Assembly: GCA_003132905.1 (NCBI GenBank) | Contig: PKZC01000320.1 | Location: 1-12,401 of the forward strand | Direction of reading: 5' to 3' | Source of the DNA: Bryobacterales bacterium | GTDB lineage: Bacteria > Acidobacteriota > Terriglobia > Bryobacterales > Bryobacteraceae | DNA length: 12,401 bases | Part shown: positions 1-7,127 of the stretch, in pieces | Position numbering within the stretch: the stretch's first letter is position 1 | Layout of the letters: every line of letters starts with the position of its first letter | Notes under the pieces: generated by a model | Databases searched by the model: none | Seen by the model: the letters and a program-made list of their open reading frames with translations, nothing else | What the model was told of the DNA's origin: nothing | Translations under genes and position numbers: made by a program

Positions 1-51
1 GCGTTCGGCATCGGCCGCCGCTTTCCGATTGCACAGCGGTTTTCTGAATAA
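1..51 (+). CDS. Possible 3' end of an upstream gene (very uncertain)
   Basis: Reading from base 1 gives an open frame of 16 codons that ends with TAA at 49-51, 18 bases before the next start codon. It could be the tail of an upstream plus-strand gene. However, the frame starting at base 2 is also open and ends with a TGA at 71-73 that overlaps the ATG at 70, and the third frame is open to 45-47. The stretch is too short to choose between them, and no family is recognisable. Confidence 0.2.
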   Translation, partial: AFGIGRRFPIAQRFSE

Positions 52-69
52 AGAGCAGAGGTTTTCCGA

Positions 70-2526
70 ATGAAACTGCACGTCGTTTTGGCCGCATTTA
101 TTTTAATCGCAGGGGCGCTCCTCTCCTCCTCGCAGGCTCCTCCTCGAGAACAGGTGGGCCCGCTCGCGAATGGTGGATATTTGTTGAACAGCGGCTGGCG
201 CGTGAAACCCGCGGGCACCCAGATCCAGCTGGATACGTTACCGATGTCGTCAGTGCTTTCCAAGGACGGCCGTTTTCTGATTGTGCTGAATGGCGGCTAC
301 AATCCGCCGTCGCTGAGCGTGCTGGACACCAAAGATGGCCACGAAATCGGCCGCACTCCAGTGACGGATGCGTGGCTCGGCATGGCGCTTTCACCCAATG
401 GAAGGACGCTGTGGGTGGGAGGAGGATCGCAGGCGTCGGTTTACGAATTCTCGTTCAATGAAAATGGAAAGCTGGTTCCCACGCGAACGTTTGAGATCGT
501 CAAAAGCGCGGCGCGCGCGGCACGCGATTTCATTGGCGACGTCGCTATCGATCCCGATGGCCATTTGCTTTACGCTAGCGATCTCTATCATGACGCCATC
601 GTGGTGGTGAACACGCAATCGGGCACCGTGATCGATCGGTTCAAGACCGGGCGGCGGCCTTATCGGATTTTGTTCAACCCCGATGGCAAATCGTTCTATG
701 TGACCAGCTGGGCGGATGGCTCGGTGTATCATCACCAGACCAGCAATGGCGCTTTGGTGCAGACCTTGCGGCTGGGCGCGCATCCTACCGACATGGTCTG
801 GCGGGATCGCGCCACTCGCGCGGAAGAGACGGAAGAAGGGACGCAGCAGCCCAGCTTCAAAGCGCGCATTTTTGTCTCCGCGGCGAACACGAACAATGTC
901 TATTCCGTCGGCGTTTCCGATAGCGGCGATTTGCGCGTAGTAGAGACCATCAACGTTTCGACCACTCCGAACCATCCACTCGGGATGACGCCCAGCGCAT
1001 TGGCGCTCAGTCCAGATCAACACCGTTTGTATGTGGTCTGCTCAGACGCGAATGCCGCCGCAGTGGTGGACGTAACCGCGGCCCGCAGCCAGGTGCTCGG
1101 CTTCGTTCCGACAGGCTGGTATCCGACGGCCGCTCGAGCGCTTGCAGACGGAAGGTTGGTGGTGTTGAACGGCAAAGGATCTCGCAGCTATCCAAATCCT
1201 AACGGCCCCAATCCAACAAAGAGACAGAACAACTCGAGCATCCAATATGTGGCCCACATCCAGACCGGTTCGGCGTCGTTCATCCCTGCGTTGACCGATG
1301 AATCGCTCGCGAATTACACCGCCGAAGTAAAATCCAACTCACCGTACACCGATGCAAAGCTCGATGAGACTCCAGCAGGCATTCCCGCCGCCATCCAGCA
1401 CGTGCTCTATATCGTCAAAGAAAATCGCAGCTACGATCAAGTGCTGGGGGATATCGGGAAAGGCGAGAGCGATCCTGCGCTATGCCTTTTCAAGGAAAAC
1501 GTCAGCCCCAACCATCACAAGCTAGCGCGCGAATTCGTGCTGTTCGATAACTTCTACGTGAACAGCGACGTGAGCGCCGACGGGCACAACTGGTCGACGT
1601 CGGCCATCGCGAACGACTTTGTCGCAAAGATGTGGCCGAGCAACTACGCCAAGCGCAATCCTAATTACGATTTCGAGGGCGGCGAACCGGCAGCTTATCC
1701 ACCCGCTGGTTATCTGTGGACGAATGCCAATTCGGCCGGCGTATCCATGCGCAATTACGGATATTGGGTAGAGAACAAAAAAGAGGCCGGCCCGGATGGC
1801 GTGCAGATTGACAAGGTGCTTGATCCGGTGCTGGCCAAGGTAACGAACATGAAGTATCGCAGTTTCGATCTGGATTATCCGGACGTGAAGCGCGCGCAAA
1901 CTTTCCTGGACGACCTGGCGCAATTCGAGAGCGCGAATAAGATGCCGGCGTTGATGTTCCTGCGCCTTCCCAACGACCATACGTCGGCGACCACGCCGGG
2001 TAAAATCGCGCCGTTGTCATCGTTCGCCGATAACGACTACGCGCTCGGCATGATTGTGGAAGGCGTATCGCGCAGCAAGTTCTGGGGCAGTACAGCGATT
2101 TTCGTGCTCGAAGACGACGCGCAGAACGGGCCGGACCACGTGGATTCGCATCGCTCGCCCGCGTTCCTCATTTCTCCCTATACGCGACGGGGAACGATTG
2201 ACAGCCACATGTACAACACCACGTCCATGCTGCGCACCATGGAGCTGATTCTGCATTTGCATCCCATGACGCATTTCGATGCTGGAGCGCGGCCAATGTT
2301 TGCCAGCTTTGCCGAGCAGCCGTCGCTCGCGCCGTATCAGGCCGAGAAGCCGCGAATCGCGCTGGACGATCGCAATCCCGCGAATTCGTCCACAGCCGCC
2401 CGTTCGGCGCGGCTCAATTTCAGTAAAGAAGACCTGAACGACGACGATGAGTTAAACGACATCCTGTGGCGGGCGATTCGCGGCACCGATCCGCCACCGC
2501 CGGTACGCAGCATGTTCGGGCGATAA
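70..2526 (+). CDS. Exported YncE-like beta-propeller / phosphoesterase fusion protein
   Basis: This 818-residue protein matches the layout of the bifunctional YncE-family / alkaline phosphatase-family proteins. Residues 1-23 form a signal peptide (K2, then a hydrophobic run, ending SSSQA), so it is probably periplasmic or secreted. Residues about 55-400 repeat the YVTN-propeller pattern: short beta segments with phrases such as ALSPNGRTLWV (106-116), NPDGKSFYVTS (203-213) and ALSPDQHRLYVV (312-323). Residues about 440-735 form a phosphoesterase domain of the phospholipase C/acid phosphatase type. It has the opening motif ENRSYDQVLGD (451-461), NDHT (635-638) and a metal-site-like stretch with E681, D682, D683, D689, H690, D692 and H694. 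The family hydrolyses phosphate esters; the substrate here is unknown. The start is backed by GAGG at 58-61, eight bases before the ATG. GH57 follows 11 bases later, which suggests co-transcription. The tail (about 760-818) is polar and probably disordered. Confidence 0.9.
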   Translation: MKLHVVLAAFILIAGALLSSSQAPPREQVGPLANGGYLLNSGWRVKPAGTQIQLDTLPMSSVLSKDGRFLIVLNGGYNPPSLSVLDTKDGHEIGRTPVTDAWLGMALSPNGRTLWVGGGSQASVYEFSFNENGKLVPTRTFEIVKSAARAARDFIGDVAIDPDGHLLYASDLYHDAIVVVNTQSGTVIDRFKTGRRPYRILFNPDGKSFYVTSWADGSVYHHQTSNGALVQTLRLGAHPTDMVWRDRATRAEETEEGTQQPSFKARIFVSAANTNNVYSVGVSDSGDLRVVETINVSTTPNHPLGMTPSALALSPDQHRLYVVCSDANAAAVVDVTAARSQVLGFVPTGWYPTAARALADGRLVVLNGKGSRSYPNPNGPNPTKRQNNSSIQYVAHIQTGSASFIPALTDESLANYTAEVKSNSPYTDAKLDETPAGIPAAIQHVLYIVKENRSYDQVLGDIGKGESDPALCLFKENVSPNHHKLAREFVLFDNFYVNSDVSADGHNWSTSAIANDFVAKMWPSNYAKRNPNYDFEGGEPAAYPPAGYLWTNANSAGVSMRNYGYWVENKKEAGPDGVQIDKVLDPVLAKVTNMKYRSFDLDYPDVKRAQTFLDDLAQFESANKMPALMFLRLPNDHTSATTPGKIAPLSSFADNDYALGMIVEGVSRSKFWGSTAIFVLEDDAQNGPDHVDSHRSPAFLISPYTRRGTIDSHMYNTTSMLRTMELILHLHPMTHFDAGARPMFASFAEQPSLAPYQAEKPRIALDDRNPANSSTAARSARLNFSKEDLNDDDELNDILWRAIRGTDPPPPVRSMFGR

Positions 2527-2527
2527 C

Positions 2528-2533
2528 GGAAAA
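2528..2533 (+). promoter_or_regulatory. Ribosome binding site that favours the TTG start of the GH57 gene
   Basis: The bases GGAAAA lie just after the stop codon of the phosphoesterase gene. GGA ends seven bases before the TTG at 2538, a normal Shine-Dalgarno distance. The in-frame GTG at 2466 lies inside the preceding gene, and the 24 residues it would add do not look like GH57 sequence, whereas homology-like sequence (PRAHLCFVWHMHQP) begins directly after the TTG. Confidence 0.55.
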
Positions 2534-2537
2534 CGAT

Positions 2538-4544
2538 TTGCCTCGCGCTCATCTCTGCTTTGTTTGGCACATGCACCAGCCCTTGTACAAGGATCTGGTG
2601 ACTGGTGAATACCGCCTACCGTGGACTCGCTTTCATGCGCTGAAGGATTACTACGGGATGGTGAAAGTGCTGGCGGATTTTCCCAGCGTTCACCAGACGT
2701 TCAATCTGGTTCCCTCGATGATGGTGCAGATCCAGGAATATGCGTCCGGCACGGCCGCCGATCCGTTTCTGGATTGTGCCGTGAAGCCGGCCGAAGACCT
2801 CACCGAAGCCGAGCGCGAATTTGTGTTGCGCTATTTCTTTCAGGCCAATGCCGAGCATCTCATCTATCGATATCCACGCTATGGCGAGTTGTTCGACGTT
2901 TGGAAGTCCTGCGGCGCGAATCCGCAAGTGGGGCGGCGGCACTTCAGCGTCCAGGATCTGCGCGATCTGCAAGTGCTGTCGCAAGTGGCTTGGTTTGACG
3001 AGGAATTTCAGGCCCATGACGAAGACGTGAAGGCTCTGATCGCCAAAGGGCGCGACTTTTCGCTAGACGATCAAGCAGTGATGGCGCGCAAGGAGCGCGA
3101 GATCCTAGGGCGCGTTATCCCGGTTTACAAGGAGTTTGCCGCGCGCGGGCAGATCGAGATTTCAACAACTCCTTTCTATCATCCAATCCTGCCGTTGATT
3201 TGCGATTCCAATATCGCCGGTGTCTCGCATCCTGGCGTTTCGCTGCCCAGCCGCTTTCAATATCCACAGGACGCGTTGCATCAACTGAAAACTGCGCGCG
3301 AATATATTGAACGCGAGTTCGGCCGTGCTCCAGTGGGCCTATGGCCATCGGAAGGTTCGGTGTCCGATGAAGCGCTCTCGCTAGCCGCCCAAGCGGGGTT
3401 CCAGTGGGCCGCGAGTGACAACGGAGTTCTGGCGCGCACCATTCACCAGGACGGAGGCACCGATGTAACTTATCGATCCTACCTGTGGCAACAATCGGGC
3501 CGCCAGCTGCGCATGATCTTTCGGGATCATTTTTTGAGCGATCAGGTGGGCTTCGTGTATTCGAGCATGCGCGCCGAGGACGCCGCCGGACAATTTCTGG
3601 ATCGTATCCGGGAGAACATTCGGCCGCTGCTCGAGCGTGGCGCCGACGTGCTGGTTCCCATCATTCTGGATGGGGAGAATGCTTGGGAATACTACGATCA
3701 GAACGGCCGCCCCTTCTTGCGCGAGCTCTACCGACGCATCAGCGAATCGTCCGATCTGGCGGCGCTTACTGTGAGCGAGGCCCTGGCGCTGGATCCACCA
3801 CGCACGCTCGATCACATCCATCCTGGGTCGTGGATAGACGCCAACTTCGACATCTGGATCGGCGCGGAAGAAGACAACATCGCTTGGGAATATCTGCTAC
3901 TGGCGCGACGCAAATTCGACGAGATAGCGCACACGGTTTCCGAGAAGCAGCGCGCTTTAGCCTACGAAGAACTCCTGATCGCCGAAGGCAGCGATTGGTG
4001 CTGGTGGTATGGCCCCGAGCATATTTCAGAGAACCGAATCGAGTTCGACGAATTGTACCGTCAGCACTTGGCGAATGTGTATCACGCTTTGTGCCTCACC
4101 CCGCCCGAAGAATTATCGCGCCCCATTCTCAAATCGAATATCCCGGACCTGAATCAGCCGCCCACGCATCCCATCCATCCGGTGATCGATGGCGAGGTCA
4201 CTTCCTATTTCGAGTGGATGGGCGCGGGACGCTACCACCCCGACAATCGCTCAGGAGCGATGCATAGCGACGAACCGAAGATCCGCGACGTTTACTACGG
4301 CATCGACAACGAGAATCTCTACTTAAGGCTGGATCTGGACGACGGTTTCGAACTCCATCGGCTGGAACTGCGTTCCGAACAAAAGACCCTATCCTTGTTG
4401 GACAATGCCGAAGTTCAGTTCGCGAAAAAGCGCATCGCCGAAATCCGCGTTCCGCTCGGCGTTCTGGGCCTGTCGGGCGGCGACGGCGTTCACTTTCAGC
4501 TTGGCATCGGCAGCGACGATGTCGCCCTGGCCATTCCCGCGTAA
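2538..4544 (+). CDS. GH57 family glycoside hydrolase (alpha-amylase / glucanotransferase type)
   Basis: The protein has 668 residues from the TTG start and no signal peptide, so it is probably cytoplasmic. GH57 enzymes cleave or transfer alpha-linked glucans with retention. The GH57 landmarks appear in order: HMHQP (11-15), GQIEISTTPFYHP (204-216), GLWPSE (267-272) and DGENAWE (378-384). By analogy with long GH57 amylopullulanases, E272 is the likely nucleophile and D378 the likely acid/base. A conserved-looking GSDWCWWYGPEH lies at 484-495. Residues about 560-668 form a separate beta-rich C-terminal domain that resembles the C-terminal domains on amylolytic enzymes. The exact substrate cannot be read from sequence; a role in glycogen or maltodextrin turnover is an inference. 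The gene starts 11 bases after the phosphoesterase stop, so the two are probably co-transcribed. Its stop lies one base from the stop of the convergent SYLF gene. An upstream GTG at 2466 would add 24 residues and is less likely. Confidence 0.88.
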   Translation: MPRAHLCFVWHMHQPLYKDLVTGEYRLPWTRFHALKDYYGMVKVLADFPSVHQTFNLVPSMMVQIQEYASGTAADPFLDCAVKPAEDLTEAEREFVLRYFFQANAEHLIYRYPRYGELFDVWKSCGANPQVGRRHFSVQDLRDLQVLSQVAWFDEEFQAHDEDVKALIAKGRDFSLDDQAVMARKEREILGRVIPVYKEFAARGQIEISTTPFYHPILPLICDSNIAGVSHPGVSLPSRFQYPQDALHQLKTAREYIEREFGRAPVGLWPSEGSVSDEALSLAAQAGFQWAASDNGVLARTIHQDGGTDVTYRSYLWQQSGRQLRMIFRDHFLSDQVGFVYSSMRAEDAAGQFLDRIRENIRPLLERGADVLVPIILDGENAWEYYDQNGRPFLRELYRRISESSDLAALTVSEALALDPPRTLDHIHPGSWIDANFDIWIGAEEDNIAWEYLLLARRKFDEIAHTVSEKQRALAYEELLIAEGSDWCWWYGPEHISENRIEFDELYRQHLANVYHALCLTPPEELSRPILKSNIPDLNQPPTHPIHPVIDGEVTSYFEWMGAGRYHPDNRSGAMHSDEPKIRDVYYGIDNENLYLRLDLDDGFELHRLELRSEQKTLSLLDNAEVQFAKKRIAEIRVPLGVLGLSGGDGVHFQLGIGSDDVALAIPA

Positions 4545-4545
4545 G

Positions 4546-5217
4546 TTACTTGCGGCTGGAGTATTTATCCAGCGCCGCGATCAACTTGGCGGCCGGTGGA
4601 GGAGCCGGTGTGTCGCCCATAACGATCTCCCTATTCGTGAGAGAGGATCCATACAGATCCTTGTTCCAATCTTCGTCAGGCCGCAGTGTTGCGCCTTGCA
4701 GCGATATGCCGGCGAAAATTCCGCGCGAACGAGACCACGTCAGAATCTCGGCATGCAATTGCGCATCCGTTTCAGCCGAAGAAGTGCGCCCCACCGGACC
4801 CGCGGCAACCGATGCGTCGGCGCCCAAGGTGAATTTACTCGCGAGCAGTTTCTTTGCGCCCGGCTCGCTGTTCACCAACATGACAACGTCAGTCTCCGAG
4901 CCGCCGATCTGGAATCCAAAACTTCCGCCTTCGACGCGAATGGCAGCGGGAGCGGACCAGCCTACGCCACTCTGCTTGCGGCAAAGCATGAAGCCCTTGC
5001 CATATTTGGCGCCGACGATGAACGCGCCCTTCTTGAGGCCGGGAACAAGAACCACGCACTGAGCCTTCTCCAGCAGATCCTGCGGAATGCCTTTGTCGGG
5101 AGCGGACATAATTTCGTTGAGCATGTCGGCGGAATCGTCCAGCCGCTTGGCGGCATCGCCGGCGGCGTGTAACAGGCCGCTACTTGCCAAAAGAAGTGCT
5201 ACGTGAGTTAATTTCAT
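4546..5217 (-). CDS. Exported SYLF-domain (Ysc84-like) lipid-binding protein
   Basis: This is a 223-residue protein. Residues 1-19 form a signal peptide (MKLTHVALLL...LLHAAG), so export to the periplasm or envelope is expected. The mature part fits the SYLF/Ysc84 family: a helical lead with IPQDLLEKAQCVVLVPG (44-60), the glycine-rich GAFIVGAKYGKG (64-75), GGSFGFQIGGSETDVV (97-112) and the C-terminal signature SRGIFAGISLQGATL (164-178) followed by YG (189-190). Family members bind phosphoinositides or other lipids; the bacterial role is poorly known. The ATG at 5217 is chosen because the signal peptide begins there and AGGGA lies about eight bases upstream. An in-frame extension to 5547 is open but reads as unrelated sequence antisense to the next gene. 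Its start is one base from the start of the divergent gene at 5219, and its stop one base from the GH57 stop. Confidence 0.88.
   Translation of the reverse strand: MKLTHVALLLASSGLLHAAGDAAKRLDDSADMLNEIMSAPDKGIPQDLLEKAQCVVLVPGLKKGAFIVGAKYGKGFMLCRKQSGVGWSAPAAIRVEGGSFGFQIGGSETDVVMLVNSEPGAKKLLASKFTLGADASVAAGPVGRTSSAETDAQLHAEILTWSRSRGIFAGISLQGATLRPDEDWNKDLYGSSLTNREIVMGDTPAPPPAAKLIAALDKYSSRK
5184..5212 (+). promoter_or_regulatory. Possible promoter for the small exported protein at 5219 (leaderless mRNA?)
   Basis: TTGCCA (5184-5189, five of six matches to TTGACA) is followed 17 bp later by GTTAAT (5207-5212, four of six matches to TATAAT). A start point seven bases after the last base of the -10 box would fall on 5219, the first base of the GTG start codon, giving a leaderless transcript. 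No clear Shine-Dalgarno sequence precedes that GTG. The whole element lies inside the coding sequence of the SYLF gene. This is pattern matching only. Confidence 0.3.
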
Positions 5218-5218
5218 C

Positions 5219-5800
5219 GTGGTATCCCTAGGCTCGATTCTAGCAGGCTTCCTCGTCATTTCGATGACAATAACTGGTAGCCTGCGGGGCGCGGATCCAG
5301 TGGCGATCGGCGTAAGCCGGAAGCTGGATCTGATCCAAAGCGGCCAGGCCAAGCCCGGATCGGTGTTTCGATTCACAACCGCCGAATTGAATGCATGGGT
5401 GCGAGCGAAAGTTCCCACCATTGTCCCCGACGGGTTTCGCCAGCCGCGTTTAGTATTAGGCAACGGCGAGGCAACGGCGTCGGCGCTGATCGATTTTCTG
5501 AAGGTCCGCAACGCGAGTGGAATCCAGACCAATTTTCTGGTTGCCAAACTGATTCAGGGCGAGAAGTTGGTGACGGCCAGGGCCAGCATTCAATCGGCGC
5601 ACGGGGAAGCCACTGTGCATCTGCTGCGGGTGGAAGTCGGAGGATTAGCGGTGACTGGCGCGCCGCTCGATTTTCTGGTGCAGAATTTCCTGCTGCCGTT
5701 TTATCCCGACGCCACTATAGATCAGCCGTTCGCGCTGGCGGACAACGTGGATCGCATCGAAGTTACGCCGGCTGAAGCGCGGGTTTATATGCGGCGATAA
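5219..5800 (+). CDS. Small exported protein of unknown function
   Basis: This 193-residue protein belongs to no family I can name with confidence. Residues 4-25 (hydrophobic SILAGFLVISM, then SLRGA) look like a signal peptide, although it lacks a positively charged n-region. The mature part is regular alpha/beta sequence. It has FRFTTAELNAWV (50-61), a PDGFRQPRLVLGNGEATA stretch (70-87), a central beta region with ATVHLLRVEVGGLAV (131-145) and DFLVQNFLLPFYP (151-163). It looks like a single compact domain that might sit in the envelope. The GTG at 5219 is preferred because the signal peptide needs it; the only nearby alternative, ATG at 5264, would remove most of the hydrophobic run. A TGA at 5204 blocks any earlier start. 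The gene is divergent from SYLF with one base between, and its last 38 bp overlap the end of hemG on the other strand. Confidence 0.75.
   Translation: MVSLGSILAGFLVISMTITGSLRGADPVAIGVSRKLDLIQSGQAKPGSVFRFTTAELNAWVRAKVPTIVPDGFRQPRLVLGNGEATASALIDFLKVRNASGIQTNFLVAKLIQGEKLVTARASIQSAHGEATVHLLRVEVGGLAVTGAPLDFLVQNFLLPFYPDATIDQPFALADNVDRIEVTPAEARVYMRR
5237..5245 (-). promoter_or_regulatory. Possible extended -10 promoter for the SYLF gene
   Basis: On the minus strand the bases read TGCTAGAAT, an extended -10 element (TG, one base, then TAGAAT with five of six matches to TATAAT). A start point near 5230 would leave a leader of about 12 bases containing the AGGGA ribosome binding site. No good -35 box is present at the usual distance, as is common with extended -10 promoters. 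The element lies inside the coding region of the divergent gene. Confidence 0.35.
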
Positions 5801-7127
5801 TCTTTGAGGCAGCTTCCTGGCCCATGCGAACACAATCGGGTATGCCGATGCCGTGATACGCGTTGCCGGCCAGGTATAGGCCGGGGATTCGGCTCACTAG
5901 TTCTTCGATGCGCGCGACGCGCTTTTCATGACCCACCGTGTACTGCGCCATCGAATTGGGCCAGCGGGCGATGTTGTGAAACGCGGGCGCGGCCTCGAGA
6001 CCCATGATGTCGTGAAGATCGGATCGCGCGGCATCGACCAATGCTTCGTCAGTGAGCGGCATTGCGTCTCCTCCCAGGAAGCATCGAAGGACCACCATAT
6101 TGGCTGGGACGCAGTGATCGAATTTGTTGCCCACCCAAGTGCAGCCGAAAATATGTTTACGCTCCTTCTTCGGAACCAGGAAGCCGTGGCCCTGCAAGGG
6201 ATGGTCGAAGGTATTTTTGCGATAGCCGAGGGCCAGCGTAATCGACGTCGTATAAGGGATTTCCGCAAGCAGTCTGTAAACTTCGGGCTGCACAGCCTCT
6301 AGAACACGAGCTGCATCGCCCGCCGGCGTGGCCACCACGACATGCTCGGCCTCGAGCCAATCGCCATTCACGCGCACCCGAAATCCATCGTTGGTCCGAG
6401 CTATGCTTTCAACGTCGGCTTGAACCACATCCGCGCTCGGGCGCAGCGCGTCAATCAGGTCGCCAAGGCCGCCCTTCAGAGTCTGTAAGAACGAACCGCC
6501 CGGATTCTTTGGCCGGGGCGCGGCAAGAACGCCACGCGTCAAGCTGCCGTATTTTGCTTCCAATTCAACGAAACGCGCCAGAACACTGTTGACGCTCATC
6601 TGGCGTGGATCGCCACCATAGACGCCCGCAAGAAGCGGTTCAGCCAGATAATCGATGGACTCTTCGCCGTAGTGATCGAGCAGGAATTCGTAGACGGAAC
6701 GGTCCGGTTGCGGCCCACGCGGCTGGCGGAAAATCTCCAGGCCCATGCGGATCTTGGCGCCCCAGCTCAGCAGGCGCGTCTCAACCAGCGGCAGGATCTT
6801 AGTTGGGACCATCATCATCAGTCCCTCGGGCATCGGGATCAGCTTGCCGTTTCTGACGATGTAAGTGACGCGGGAATGATCGTTCGAGCCGATCACCTGA
6901 TCAGCCAGGCCAAGCTCGCGAATCAGATTCATCGCCCACGGCTTGGCGGCCATGAATCCGTCAGGGCCTTCTTCGAGCACGCAGCCCTGTTGGACAGAAG
7001 TCTGGATCACCCCGCCTACGCGCGATTTGCGCTCTAACAAGGTGGGCCGGATGCCCGCTTTCGAAAGGTAATAAGCGGCGGAAAGACCCGAGATTCCGCC
7101 GCCGATAATGAGTGCTTTGTGCCGCAC
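5763..7127 (-). CDS. hemG: Porphyrinogen oxidase, FAD-dependent (HemG/HemY type)
   Basis: This 454-residue flavoprotein is the oxygen-dependent porphyrinogen oxidase of heme synthesis. The family oxidises protoporphyrinogen IX to protoporphyrin IX or, in the coproporphyrin-dependent route, coproporphyrinogen III to coproporphyrin III. The sequence alone does not settle which applies here. The N-terminus has the FAD-binding fold: ALIIGGGISGLSAAYYL (5-21) with GGGISG at 9-14, E32-R33 at the end of the second strand, and GG at 38-39. Family stretches follow, including EPLLAGVYGGDP and, near the C-terminus, LAGNAYHGIGIPDCVRMG (419-436), the second FAD contact. The length is near the usual 450-470. 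The GTG start at 7127 shares its last transcript-order neighbour with hemE: the TAG stop of hemE and this GTG overlap by one base, which suggests translational coupling. The 3' end overlaps the plus-strand gene ending at 5800 by 38 bp. The symbol hemY is also used for this type. Confidence 0.92.
   Translation of the reverse strand: MRHKALIIGGGISGLSAAYYLSKAGIRPTLLERKSRVGGVIQTSVQQGCVLEEGPDGFMAAKPWAMNLIRELGLADQVIGSNDHSRVTYIVRNGKLIPMPEGLMMMVPTKILPLVETRLLSWGAKIRMGLEIFRQPRGPQPDRSVYEFLLDHYGEESIDYLAEPLLAGVYGGDPRQMSVNSVLARFVELEAKYGSLTRGVLAAPRPKNPGGSFLQTLKGGLGDLIDALRPSADVVQADVESIARTNDGFRVRVNGDWLEAEHVVVATPAGDAARVLEAVQPEVYRLLAEIPYTTSITLALGYRKNTFDHPLQGHGFLVPKKERKHIFGCTWVGNKFDHCVPANMVVLRCFLGGDAMPLTDEALVDAARSDLHDIMGLEAAPAFHNIARWPNSMAQYTVGHEKRVARIEELVSRIPGLYLAGNAYHGIGIPDCVRMGQEAASKIIAAYKPALQPA

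Noticed and set aside
3485..5172. Plus-strand frames of 260 codons (3485-4267) and 255 codons (4405-5172) within GH57 and across SYLF.
   Set aside because: The first is an alternate frame of GH57; the second spans the end of GH57 and the antisense of SYLF. Neither has family-like sequence.
5218..5547. N-terminal extension of the SYLF gene to 5547.
   Set aside because: The added 110 residues are antisense to the small exported protein, and the signal peptide and ribosome binding site place the start at 5217.
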